This document shows positions 1-7,988 of a stretch of DNA of 64,000 nucleotides, piece by piece; position 1 is the first letter of the stretch; each line of letters starts with the position of its first letter. The translations under genes were made by a program, and so were the position numbers. The stretch comes from Bacteroidales bacterium (GTDB lineage: Bacteria > Bacteroidota > Bacteroidia > Bacteroidales > FEN-979). The stretch is from NCBI GenBank assembly GCA_023231005.1, contig JALNWG010000018.1:1-64000 (forward strand), given 5' to 3'. The notes under the pieces were generated by a model. It worked only from the letters and a program-made list of their open reading frames with translations. It was not told where the DNA came from and made no database searches.

Positions 1-598
1 CACTTGGAATTAGCCATTCCCAGGTAGATCCCGTAACATTGGAAGCAATTACATCATTCGAAATAACTTGACCATTACCGTCATATCTATACAGTTGAAT
101 ATTTACCGACTCTGTGAGTCCATTTTCCCATGAGATGAGATGATTAGTTCCACGTAACCATTTGATCCCGGGAACGCTGGGTTGGATTACCCTTACACTA
201 CCGCCACCAGAAGTCACCAATGAAAAATAATTGTCACTTTTATCCTGGTATTGATTGTCTACGATACTTGATATTTTAATTTTATACCTATCCCCGGGCA
301 TCAGAGTATTTGAGATTGTCCAATCCCATGTGGAACCTGTCACTCCCCCTGAAGGGGAAATTAATGTAAAAGCAGTGGCAGTTCCTGAATTATCATAAGT
401 TACCAGTTCAATGTTTACCGGCAACACAAAATTGTCTTCCCAGGAAATCAGGTTAGTTGTACCAATAACCCAACTAATACCTGGATTGTCCGGTTGTATG
501 ACCCGAATTTCCGGAGTTTGCCCTATCACCATGAGGTTTAAAGCAAACAAGAAGACAAATAACAACGAAAACTTAAGGGGGTAAAATGACTTTTTCAT
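1..598 (-). CDS. Exported repeat protein, Kre9/KNH-like domains (3' end outside window)
   Basis: An open frame of 199 codons runs from an ATG at 598 off the left edge without a stop. The N-terminus (MKKSFYPLKFSLLFVFLFAL, then an A/G-Q site) is a signal peptide. Two copies of a unit of about 90 residues follow. Each begins VIQP-x2-PGI-x-W, continues with G-T-x-x-LISWE and V-N-I-x-L-x-x-Y-D-x-x-G, and ends V-T-G-S-T-W-x-W. This pattern resembles the Ser-Thr-rich/Kre9-KNH-like surface domain found in many Bacteroidota secreted proteins. Its function is unknown; surface display by T9SS is plausible but the C-terminus is not visible. It is the last of three exported-protein genes on the minus strand that share a tandem operator-like repeat upstream. 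Confidence 0.75.
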   Translation of the reverse strand, partial: MKKSFYPLKFSLLFVFLFALNLMVIGQTPEIRVIQPDNPGISWVIGTTNLISWEDNFVLPVNIELVTYDNSGTATAFTLISPSGGVTGSTWDWTISNTLMPGDRYKIKISSIVDNQYQDKSDNYFSLVTSGGGSVRVIQPSVPGIKWLRGTNHLISWENGLTESVNIQLYRYDGNGQVISNDVIASNVTGSTWEWLIPS

Positions 599-654
599 AA
601 AACTATCTATTAAGGAACTATCAACAACTTTAGACAAAAATTAAGTACATTGTA

Positions 655-684
655 CAAAGATAGTTAAAAAAGAAAAAAAATCAA
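655..684 (-). promoter_or_regulatory. Bacteroidota-type promoter
   Basis: Read on the minus strand there is TTG, a 19-base spacer, then TATCTTTG, an exact match to the TTG/TAnnTTTG pattern. It lies about 57 bases upstream of the ATG at 598. Confidence 0.6.
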
Positions 685-704
685 GAACGTGTTGCCAGTA
701 AATT

Positions 705-734
705 AGTAAGTGTAGGTTTTTTCTTGGTAAGTGT
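705..734 (-). promoter_or_regulatory. Tandem 9-bp direct repeat, candidate operator (copy 1 of 3)
   Basis: On the minus strand ACACTTACC (726-734) is followed after 12 bases by ACACTTACT (705-713), a 21-bp period. The layout matches tandem sites of LytTR-type regulators (9-bp repeats with 12-bp spacer). It lies about 20 bases upstream of the promoter at 655-684. Two equivalent sites precede the next two genes. Confidence 0.5.
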
Positions 735-755
735 GACAATTTGTGAAAACAGCAA

Positions 756-2276
756 TTAATTTTCTACAACTATTGGAATGGATTTTAGAGTCTTTCCTGA
801 GAATAAACAGACGAAATAAAACCCAGGAATAATATCATTGGTAGATAAGAAAAAGTCATGTCTTCCAACATTCAAATAACCTTGAGAAATAGTTTTAACA
901 TCTTTTCCGATCATATTGAATAATTTAATCTCTGCATTCATCTCTGCATTCAAGTCCAGCGTAATGATAGTTGAAGTGTTCGCCGGATTAGGGCTGCAGG
1001 AAAAGCGAGAAATATTGTCGTTTCTCAATTCGTTAATGCCTATTTCGTGGTTACTAAATGAGGCATTATAGCGGTATCCTGTATAATACTCAATGACAGT
1101 ACCATTATTATAATACATCGCTATCAGACCATCTTGAGTAAAACTCCAGGTCTGTCCATCCCATGAATAAAAACTACCGGAAATTGCATTTCCATAGCGA
1201 TCATAGGAATATGCAGTCAGTGAAAAATTCTCCCAAGTTCCGCTTGCCCATGTCTGCATTAACAATGATTGTACCGCTCCATTTGCATCATAGGTAAAAT
1301 CCTCTTTCTCATGGTTGATCCAAATTCCATTAACCCAAAGTTCACCCGTTCCGGTAACTAAATGTCCATAAGTATCATAAAGATAGATATATCTTTCGCT
1401 AAACATCCAAGATCCAGCTGACCAAACCTCTCCGATGTAAGAGTGTAAAATATGGCCAGTATTATAGGTATAGGTTTCACGGTATGTATTTACCCAACAC
1501 CCATTTGTCCACGTTTCGGAGGTGGCTGATAGGAGATCACCATAAACTTCATAGGTGTATGTATATTTTCTCTCATTCACCCAATAGCCATTTTCCCAAA
1601 TTTCCCGAAAACCAGTCAACATATTTCCACTCAGGTCATAGGTATATATCTCATGAGCATTATTTACCCAGGCACCATTGCTCCAAAGTTCACTGAAATA
1701 TGCAATCCGATTTCCATAAGAATCGCAGGTATAAGTCTCCCTCTCGGAATTTTCCCATTTTTCATTATTCCAAAGTTCTCGAAGAAAGGATGTTTTATTC
1801 CTATTGGAATTATATCCATAAGTCTCTCTATTAGAATTAATCCATTCCCCGTTTTTCCAAACTTTCCAAAGAGAAGTTAAGACATTTCCATACGCATCAT
1901 AGGTGCATGTTTCACATGTAAAATTCACCCATTGTTCACTTATTAAAGTTTGGATCAGATGCGTGAGCTGCCTCCCCGATACAGAATATGAATAGATATT
2001 ACGTTCAGGGTTTTCATTGATAGAATAAATAATCACGGTATCCAACGTATAAATCAGGTTTACCGGTTCTCTATATTTTGATGCTATTTTTGATAATTTT
2101 TTCTGATCAAGCCGAATGTTGAAATTCTCAGGTAGCGGATTCGTTACTTTGTTCATCCTGGAAAATTCATTCGGAGACTGAGAATTTGCCTTTAGATTTT
2201 GACTTGAGGCAATATTTAACCATCCTGTTAAACAATAAATAATTCCTATTAATGTTAAAATTTTCGTTTTTTTCAT
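756..2276 (-). CDS. T9SS-exported W/Y-rich repeat protein
   Basis: 506 residues. The ATG at 2276 is chosen because it opens a clear signal peptide (MKKTKILTLIGIIYCLTG) and follows an AAAGGA ribosome-binding site; an upstream TTG in frame has no such signal. The middle of the protein is about nine copies of a unit of roughly 33 residues with the pattern W-x-N-G-x-W-x-N-x4-E-x-Y-T-Y-D-x-x-G-N, recalling YD-repeat or toxin-repeat-like beta structures. The last 80 residues (F-S-C-S-P-N-P, then I-K-L-F-N-x-x-G, ending G-F-Y-F-V) form a T9SS type A sorting domain, so the protein should be exported and possibly anchored at the cell surface. The function is unknown; the repeats suggest binding or adhesion. 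Confidence 0.8.
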   Translation of the reverse strand: MKKTKILTLIGIIYCLTGWLNIASSQNLKANSQSPNEFSRMNKVTNPLPENFNIRLDQKKLSKIASKYREPVNLIYTLDTVIIYSINENPERNIYSYSVSGRQLTHLIQTLISEQWVNFTCETCTYDAYGNVLTSLWKVWKNGEWINSNRETYGYNSNRNKTSFLRELWNNEKWENSERETYTCDSYGNRIAYFSELWSNGAWVNNAHEIYTYDLSGNMLTGFREIWENGYWVNERKYTYTYEVYGDLLSATSETWTNGCWVNTYRETYTYNTGHILHSYIGEVWSAGSWMFSERYIYLYDTYGHLVTGTGELWVNGIWINHEKEDFTYDANGAVQSLLMQTWASGTWENFSLTAYSYDRYGNAISGSFYSWDGQTWSFTQDGLIAMYYNNGTVIEYYTGYRYNASFSNHEIGINELRNDNISRFSCSPNPANTSTIITLDLNAEMNAEIKLFNMIGKDVKTISQGYLNVGRHDFFLSTNDIIPGFYFVCLFSGKTLKSIPIVVEN

Positions 2277-2343
2277 ATAGACATTATTCCTTTTTAACAA
2301 ATACAATCTAACTTTTACATATAACAAGTGGCACAAATAAATT

Positions 2344-2373
2344 ATTAAGTGTTGCTTTTTTTCGGGTAAGTGT
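2344..2373 (-). promoter_or_regulatory. Tandem 9-bp direct repeat, candidate operator (copy 2 of 3)
   Basis: On the minus strand ACACTTACC (2365-2373) and ACACTTAAT (2344-2352) are separated by 12 bases. Over 36 bases this site matches copy 1 at 30 positions, including the A-rich spacer and the trailing TAATTTA. It lies 68 bases upstream of the ATG at 2276. A TTG-N19-TGTATTTG promoter-like pair follows it. Confidence 0.5.
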
Positions 2374-2400
2374 AAATTCGAGGTTATTTACCCAGCCTTG

Positions 2401-4434
2401 TTAATGTGTATAAATTTTCGAATTATCCCGATATTCGGAAGTGTTAACTTTATACCAGTCGGGGTATGAAGCACCTGAACTTTCTGCCCATGAATTAAAT
2501 TTGAGATATGCCTTGTTAACAGCCTGCCTTTCATATACATAACTGAATTTGTCAGAGATATTGATCGCCCAGGGCAAGTTGGTTGCAGTTTTATAATATC
2601 TATTGGATTCCGGGTGACTGTCGTCACTCCATGTTCCAAACTCCGAACCGTCAACTTTATCTGTCGGTGGATTATCAGGCAGATGTATCTCCCGGTTACG
2701 ATTTCCGTTCACAATAATAAAAGGATTGTAAGGAGGAGTTCCGATTTGGGCCAAAGATACCGGTTCTGTAAGATCGATGGTGATATGCATTGTATCGGGA
2801 GTAATATATGGAGCACCTTTTTCAGTATTACTTCCAATCCCTACGTTGGGGGGAGGCAACCGGTCATAGGCATCATCATAAACAACGACTACCGCATTGG
2901 TTTGCTCTGTTTCCACGCCATTGGCACCCACGGTTATTAAACCATGACGCAAATCTGTTCCCGTAACACTTTGAACGAGGTTGTAAGCAATCGGTATCTG
3001 AAATGCAAAGGCATTGTGTAGCTGAGCCCCCATTGCTTCCGTGATCAAGGTAGATTTAATTTGAACAGCTTTATTTTGAGCATTGGTTATCTGATTGAAC
3101 CGATAACTAATCACCAAGTCGTTGAAATCATAATCTCCCTGACCCGGCCAGAGATCTTCAAAGGCCAGACTGCTATACCCGGTTTTATTGGGATACCAAT
3201 TATCATGTGCTTTTGTCGGATCCGTAGGATAATCATCCTGATTGTCAGGAACCCCGTCGTTGTCGGTATCTATTTGTGTAGTAGGTACTGTTGGCATTCC
3301 ATCGGTATTGATTCCCGAAACAGGATTTGATTTCACATACAGGATTCCATCGTTAAAATCCTGATCGGATCCATTATCACGTCGCCAATCTTCAAAGGCG
3401 AACAATACAGAATAACGGGTCGGGTCACGCAATAATACTGTATGCTTTTTCAAGGTTGGATTTGGTTCGGGGTTCAATGCCGGAATAGAATAAATACGAT
3501 ACCTGCTATCGGTAACCTGTGACCCGTTCCATCCATCGGCAAAAACCACCCAGCCAACAGATTTTCCAGCGGGGAACCGCCCAATATATACTTTATTCCC
3601 TGGATTCAATCCACCACCGCTTCCTGAATTTGACAAATTTGGAAACACAATCTTTATGGAGTCAATGGCGCTAGCTGATGTGGGAGGAGAATCGGTGTTG
3701 AAAGTAAAAAATCCTACAGAATTTCTCCATTGGGCTCCTTCTGTGATATATGTTACCCATACATCGCAAAGTTCCTGCATCGCCAAATTATTTGGAACCG
3801 TATTGGCAAGATATTGCGGATGATAATCAGGAACCGACATATATTCAGGCAGCGCAGCATTAATATCGTTAAGAAGCACAGCATCCACAGGATCGTTGAC
3901 TGGTTCCAGATAATTTGGAACTCCTTTATTATTATAACTTCCAATATAATATACGCCATTGAGCTTACTGCCATATAGCCCATCAGAATTCTTCAATACC
4001 ACAGGATTTGAAGCCTTCCCTCCAAAAATGTATAAAATTTTATTGTCTTGTATAGAAATCCTTTTCTCACGGATCAATCCGACATATTTATTGGCCACCA
4101 CCAGCGAAGTCATATATCCCGGCACGGGTTGAGTACATGACCACATCCCGGAGGCATCGGTATTACCACCAAACATCAAAATGCCACCCGAATCGGGGCT
4201 GGCAGTATAGGCCTGAAAACTGACATTGGGCAATGGATTATCCTGATTATCGCGGGCAATGATTGTAACGGATACCTCACGCGTTGTTGCCCAATTAAAA
4301 TTACGGGCAATCGCGAGCTGATTCATGCTCTTTCCCTCTACAGGAGTCTGATCTTCTGACCTTTTGTTACAGGATGAAAAAAAATTGAGGATCATTAAAG
4401 ATCCGATAGACCATAAAAAAATTGATTTCTTCAT
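2401..4434 (-). CDS. LruC domain-containing lipoprotein
   Basis: 677 residues with a lipoprotein signal peptide (Cys22 after FFSS). The centre carries F-E-D-W-R-R-D-x-G-S-D-Q-D-F-N-D (DUF4114-like), then an acidic calcium-type loop D-x-D-N-D-G-V-P-D-N-x-D-D, then F-E-D-L-W-P-x-x-G-D-Y-D-F-N-D (DUF4842). This order defines LruC-type proteins, first named in Leptospira and common in Bacteroidota. The N-terminal 100 residues look like an Ig-like beta domain (V-T-I-I-A-R-D-N-Q-D-N-P-L-P-N-V). The protein is probably attached to the outer membrane or periplasmic face; its molecular role is unknown. It lies next to another exported-protein gene and shares its operator-like repeat. Confidence 0.85.
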   Translation of the reverse strand: MKKSIFLWSIGSLMILNFFSSCNKRSEDQTPVEGKSMNQLAIARNFNWATTREVSVTIIARDNQDNPLPNVSFQAYTASPDSGGILMFGGNTDASGMWSCTQPVPGYMTSLVVANKYVGLIREKRISIQDNKILYIFGGKASNPVVLKNSDGLYGSKLNGVYYIGSYNNKGVPNYLEPVNDPVDAVLLNDINAALPEYMSVPDYHPQYLANTVPNNLAMQELCDVWVTYITEGAQWRNSVGFFTFNTDSPPTSASAIDSIKIVFPNLSNSGSGGGLNPGNKVYIGRFPAGKSVGWVVFADGWNGSQVTDSRYRIYSIPALNPEPNPTLKKHTVLLRDPTRYSVLFAFEDWRRDNGSDQDFNDGILYVKSNPVSGINTDGMPTVPTTQIDTDNDGVPDNQDDYPTDPTKAHDNWYPNKTGYSSLAFEDLWPGQGDYDFNDLVISYRFNQITNAQNKAVQIKSTLITEAMGAQLHNAFAFQIPIAYNLVQSVTGTDLRHGLITVGANGVETEQTNAVVVVYDDAYDRLPPPNVGIGSNTEKGAPYITPDTMHITIDLTEPVSLAQIGTPPYNPFIIVNGNRNREIHLPDNPPTDKVDGSEFGTWSDDSHPESNRYYKTATNLPWAINISDKFSYVYERQAVNKAYLKFNSWAESSGASYPDWYKVNTSEYRDNSKIYTH

Positions 4435-4454
4435 ATACTGATATTTATAACAAA

Positions 4455-4485
4455 CAAAAGTATGATTTCACGAATATAAATTCAA
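4455..4485 (-). promoter_or_regulatory. Promoter of the LruC lipoprotein gene
   Basis: On the minus strand TTG, 20 bases, TACTTTTG; this is an exact TTG/TAnnTTTG match ending 20 bases before the ATG at 4434. Confidence 0.65.
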
Positions 4486-4494
4486 CCATAAATG

Positions 4495-4524
4495 AGTAAC
4501 TGTATTCAAAATCTTCGTAACTGT
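4495..4524 (-). promoter_or_regulatory. Tandem 9-bp direct repeat, candidate operator (copy 3 of 3)
   Basis: On the minus strand ACAGTTACG (4516-4524) and ACAGTTACT (4495-4503) are separated by 12 bases. The half-site ACAGTTA is close to the published LytTR/AgrA half-site. The second repeat ends 9 bases before the TTG of the promoter at 4455-4485, a usual place for an activator. Confidence 0.55.
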
Positions 4525-4576
4525 GGCGAATATAGGGTTAAAACAAAGATAATTGCGGTTCCTGTATATTATCCGA

Positions 4577-5872
4577 TCATTTTTGAACGGAATTCAGGAA
4601 GTTCACTGCTATCAACTGGTCATACAAGAAACCTGTTTGATGATAATACACATATATTGTATAATCATTTTCGGTTTCAACATGATTTCCTTCAATAAAA
4701 GCGATGTCCCCGATTTTTTTGTTATTTTCCCTGAACACATAACAATAATTGTAATAGCCCTGTTTCAGGAATAGATTGAGTTCATACCCTTTTCTATGAG
4801 AATTATAGTTAAGGTGACTGGTCTCATTGAATTGCCATTGAGTAAGCTCCCCCAGAAGATAAAACTGGCCATTGGTAAGTAAGGTGGGATAGGGAAGGAA
4901 GAAATGTACCCATGCATAATCGGCTTCAATATTGCTATCATCAGCATGTTCTTCATTCTTTATATAAAATCGTCCATTGATATCCTTTTCAAAGACATAT
5001 TGTTTAAATGTACGTGGGAGATCATTCAGAAGAAATACCTGGTTGGTGGTATCATACGATATTTTCGCGATCCGTTCTGTTTGATATATCAAACTCTTAA
5101 TATCAAAATTCCGGAACTGATTTCCCCCATCGAAGGTAATGGATTCGTCATACCGGTAATCCAATTCATCACTCCGCTGAAACCGGGGTCTTCCGGCATA
5201 TAAAAGATTATCCCAGCGTCCATTTTGTTGAATAACAATTTTCAGTTCTCGCCCCACATCGTTGACGACAAATCCATTTAAATGAACAATGAAATCAATT
5301 TGTTGCCTGGTATCACGGTCTTCCATACGGGAGCTCTGAACCACATTTCCGGAAGTGATAACCGGGGAGGGCTCCACCACCATAAACCGCCAGGTGAAAG
5401 CGATTTGTGCAGTATCATCTTCATAAACGATAAACAGGTAGTTTCCGGAAATCTTGGGACGCATATTCTCAGTAGGAAATTGAGTACTGTAATGGGTATA
5501 TTTTACCGTTGTATTATATGACATTTCGTAATGATCGATGTTTTCTTCTGAAAAGCCATCGATCACATCCATTTCCGTCAATTCTGAAGAGGTACGCCAG
5601 TCTGATTCACAATGCCGGATAGTGAATTTAAATCGTTTTATATCGGGATCCAGACCATCGAATGAAAGCATCAAATGCTCTTCCGATTTAAGCTGAATAA
5701 TAGGGGAAGAGAGTTCGAATCCCTCTTTGAACACCTGGACTGTTTTAATAGATGGGTCATAGATGGTATTTGTATTGGGAAGTACAAAGGCATTAGCAGC
5801 AACGGGAAGAATCAGGCAAAAAAAGATGATGGATAACAGGAAACAAAGCGAAGGTGGATGTTTTTGCATCAT
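4577..5872 (-). CDS. Type IX secretion system plug protein (DUF5103)
   Basis: 431 residues with a signal peptide (MMQKHPP then a hydrophobic run to VAANA). The N-terminal part carries the family features I-K-T-V-Q-V-F, L-S-F-D-G-L, and R-H-C-E-S-D-W-R, followed by I-S-G-N-Y-L-F-I-V-Y. These are typical of DUF5103, the plug protein shown to close the lateral opening of the giant SprA/Sov translocon. It therefore should act in the periplasm or outer membrane as part of the T9SS. The other T9SS genes of the window lie 5-16 kb away on both strands. It follows the methyltransferase gene by about 13 bases and is probably cotranscribed with it. My base count at the start codon differs by one position from the frame of the protein (a run of A near 5820), so the 5' end is accurate to about one base. 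Confidence 0.8.
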   Translation of the reverse strand: MMQKHPPSLCFLLSIIFFCLILPVAANAFVLPNTNTIYDPSIKTVQVFKEGFELSSPIIQLKSEEHLMLSFDGLDPDIKRFKFTIRHCESDWRTSSELTEMDVIDGFSEENIDHYEMSYNTTVKYTHYSTQFPTENMRPKISGNYLFIVYEDDTAQIAFTWRFMVVEPSPVITSGNVVQSSRMEDRDTRQQIDFIVHLNGFVVNDVGRELKIVIQQNGRWDNLLYAGRPRFQRSDELDYRYDESITFDGGNQFRNFDIKSLIYQTERIAKISYDTTNQVFLLNDLPRTFKQYVFEKDINGRFYIKNEEHADDSNIEADYAWVHFFLPYPTLLTNGQFYLLGELTQWQFNETSHLNYNSHRKGYELNLFLKQGYYNYCYVFRENNKKIGDIAFIEGNHVETENDYTIYVYYHQTGFLYDQLIAVNFLNSVQK

Positions 5873-5885
5873 AAGTCGGATGATA

Positions 5886-6671
5886 TTAGAATTGGTTCCT
5901 TAAGAATTCGGAGCAGAGGATGGCAGTAGCGATGGAAGCGTTCAGTGATTCAGCTTTTCCATGGTTTTTATCGCCAAAAGAAGGAATAAAAACCTTGCGG
6001 GTAACCCATGTTTCCAACTGAGGTGAAATTCCACGCGATTCGTTCCCGATTAAGATGATCCCTGAAGAAGGTAATTCTGCGGTAAAAACGTTCTCCCCTT
6101 CCAGGTAAGCGCCAAAAACCGGGAATTGACCATTTAGCCGGGCAAATACTTGATCCAGTTCCTCATACATCACTTCGACCCTGGCAATTGAACCCATGGT
6201 TGCTTGGACAACTTTGGGGTTGTAAAGATCTACCGTATTTTCTGAACACCATATTCGCTTGATCCCAAACCAGTCGGCAATCCGGATGATGGTTCCAAAA
6301 TTTCCCGGGTCGCGGATGTTGTCAAGGGCAAGGCTGAGACCGGATGATGGTTGACAGAAAGCAGATATTGAAATCAGTGATCCGCTTTCTGGTTTTTTGA
6401 CCACTGCCAATACCGGGCTTGGGGTGGAAAGGGCTGAAATTCGTTCCATTTCCCTGGGCAGGGTTTCAATTGCCGGGATTTCCTTTTCCCGTATTATGGC
6501 CAAATGATCGATGATCCAGGAAGATGAAGCATAGATTGCCGCTACTTTAAATTCGCTCCGGATAAGATCCAGTACAAGCTTTTCACCTTCGGCCATGAAT
6601 AGGCCAAGTTCTTCACGATATTTTCTGACCTGGAGGGCCGTGATTTGTTTGATCTGGCTTTGTGATAGCAT
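5886..6671 (-). CDS. TrmH/SpoU-family RNA 2'-O-methyltransferase
   Basis: 261 residues. The N-terminal 80 residues match the SpoU substrate-binding domain (L-Q-V-R-K-Y-R-E-E, then F-M-A-E-G-E-K-L-V). The rest is a SPOUT methyltransferase domain with its three motifs: D-N-I-R-D-P-G-N-F-G-T-I-I-R, I-L-I-G-N-E-S-R-G-I, and A-E-S-L-N-A-S-I-A-T-A-I. It should methylate a 2'-hydroxyl of rRNA or tRNA using S-adenosylmethionine; the exact nucleotide cannot be told from sequence. The ATG follows the U-tract of the rplI terminator without any gap, leaving no room for a normal ribosome-binding site. Confidence 0.9.
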   Translation of the reverse strand: MLSQSQIKQITALQVRKYREELGLFMAEGEKLVLDLIRSEFKVAAIYASSSWIIDHLAIIREKEIPAIETLPREMERISALSTPSPVLAVVKKPESGSLISISAFCQPSSGLSLALDNIRDPGNFGTIIRIADWFGIKRIWCSENTVDLYNPKVVQATMGSIARVEVMYEELDQVFARLNGQFPVFGAYLEGENVFTAELPSSGIILIGNESRGISPQLETWVTRKVFIPSFGDKNHGKAESLNASIATAILCSEFLRNQF

Positions 6672-6704
6672 AAAAAAAATCCCGGAATTGAATGATTCCG
6701 GGAT
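6672..6704 (-). terminator. Rho-independent terminator of the rpsF-rpsR-rplI operon
   Basis: On the minus strand a perfect 10-bp stem ATCCCGGAAT/ATTCCGGGAT with a 6-base loop is followed by eight T. It lies 28 bases after the rplI stop, and its U-tract touches the start codon of the next gene. Confidence 0.85.
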
Positions 6705-6732
6705 AAAAGTACTTATTTTTTTTCAGGATTGA

Positions 6733-7182
6733 TTATTCGGCAAATACTTCGAGGTTGATTTCTACCTGAACATCCTTATGGAGATGAATTTTTGCCTTAT
6801 ACGTGCCCAGTTCTTTAATATGTTCCTGATCGACATGAATTTTTTTACGGTCGATATCAAAATTAAACTGATCTTTCAGTGCCTGTGCGATTTGAATGGC
6901 ATTCACAGATCCGAAAATTTTCCCGCTTTCGGCAGCTTTGGCACCAATCTTTACGGTTATGTCTTTCAATCCCTTCGACAAATCTTCAGCCGCGTTGCGA
7001 ATCTTGGCTTCTTTATGTGCTTTTTGTTTCAGTGTTTCAGCCAGCACTTTTTTATTAGATTCGGTAGCCAGGATGGCGATTCCCTGTGGAATCAAATAGT
7101 TACGGGCATAGCCTGGTTTCACATTAACCTTTTCATTTGTATAGCCCAGGTTGAGGACATCTTGTTTTAAAATAACTTCCAT
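6733..7182 (-). CDS. rplI: 50S ribosomal protein bL9
   Basis: 149 residues, normal length for bL9. The N-terminal RNA-binding domain begins MEVILKQDVLNLGY and has the conserved V-K-P-G-Y-A-R-N-Y-L-I-P-Q-G. A long charged helix follows (K-K-V-L-A-E-T-L-K-Q) and then the C-terminal domain (I-F-G-S-V-N-A-I-Q-I-A). It binds 23S rRNA at the base of the L1 stalk. It is the last gene of the rpsF-rpsR-rplI operon, 13 bases after rpsR, and is followed by a strong terminator. Confidence 0.97.
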   Translation of the reverse strand: MEVILKQDVLNLGYTNEKVNVKPGYARNYLIPQGIAILATESNKKVLAETLKQKAHKEAKIRNAAEDLSKGLKDITVKIGAKAAESGKIFGSVNAIQIAQALKDQFNFDIDRKKIHVDQEHIKELGTYKAKIHLHKDVQVEINLEVFAE

Positions 7183-7195
7183 GGTTCCTGTCTCC

Positions 7196-7468
7196 TTATT
7201 TTAATAAATCTCCAACATAGGGCAGTAAGGCAATATGCCGGGCCCGTTTAACTGCCTGTGCAACTTTCCGCTGATATTTGGTAGAAGTACCGGTAATACG
7301 GCGGGGAAGTAATTTCCCTTGTTCATTAACGAACTTGATCAGGAAGTCAGCATCCTTGTAATCAATATATTTTATACCGCTTTTCTTGAAACGGCAATAT
7401 TTCTTCTTTTTTGTATCGACTGCGATGGGAGTCAAATACTTTATTTCTCCTTGTTGTGGTGTTGCCAT
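7196..7468 (-). CDS. rpsR: 30S ribosomal protein bS18
   Basis: 90 residues. The family core is clear: K-K-Y-C-R-F-K-K-S-G-I-K-Y-I-D-Y-K-D, then G-K-L-L-P-R-R-I-T-G-T-S and the C-terminal R-A-R-H-I-A-L-L-P-Y-V. bS18 pairs with bS6 on the small-subunit platform, and its gene lies between rpsF and rplI as in most bacteria. Confidence 0.97.
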   Translation of the reverse strand: MATPQQGEIKYLTPIAVDTKKKKYCRFKKSGIKYIDYKDADFLIKFVNEQGKLLPRRITGTSTKYQRKVAQAVKRARHIALLPYVGDLLK

Positions 7469-7489
7469 GATAAAACAATTTTTTGTGGG

Positions 7490-7846
7490 TTACTGTGCTT
7501 TTTCTTCTTTTACTGCTTTGGCTTTATTCCGTTTCTTTTCACTGTAGGCCAACATGTGTTTATCAAAGACTACAGTTAAAAAACGAAGGATCCGCTCATC
7601 GCGTTTAAAAGTTACTTCCCATTCACGAATTAAGGTGGGATCTGCCTTGAATTCAATCAAGTGGTAGAATCCGGTAGATTTTTTCTGAATGGGATAAGCG
7701 AGTTTTCGCAAGCCCCAATGATCCTCGTATACAATTTCAGCGTTTTTGCTGAGGAGGAACTTTTGATACTTTTCTACCGTTTCCTTCATCTGTTCATCAG
7801 ACAAAACGGGAGTCATAATGAAAACGGTTTCATACTGTTTTAACAT
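7490..7846 (-). CDS. rpsF: 30S ribosomal protein bS6
   Basis: 118 residues. It begins MLKQYETVFIMTPVLSDEQM and contains W-G-L-R-K-L-A-Y-P-I-Q-K-K-S-T-G-F-Y, the conserved bS6 core, followed by R-D-E-R-I-L-R-F-L-T-V. The C-terminus is short and lysine-rich. It is the first gene of the operon; a strong promoter lies at 7891-7922, and an AAGAG element precedes the ATG. Confidence 0.97.
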   Translation of the reverse strand: MLKQYETVFIMTPVLSDEQMKETVEKYQKFLLSKNAEIVYEDHWGLRKLAYPIQKKSTGFYHLIEFKADPTLIREWEVTFKRDERILRFLTVVFDKHMLAYSEKKRNKAKAVKEEKAQ

Positions 7847-7890
7847 CTCTTGTTGATTTAAATTAATTTTTCGTTTTTTAAAAAGGACTG

Positions 7891-7922
7891 CAAAAGTACT
7901 AAAGAAAAATCATTTTACCAAA
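7891..7922 (-). promoter_or_regulatory. Promoter of the rpsF operon
   Basis: On the minus strand TTTG, 20 bases, TACTTTTG; this is an exact Bacteroidota consensus, 45 bases upstream of the rpsF ATG. Confidence 0.8.
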
Positions 7923-7988
7923 TGCTAAACTTCTCTAAATTTGACTTTTGATAATTATCTGTATTCATCCTTTATGAAATTTTAAACC

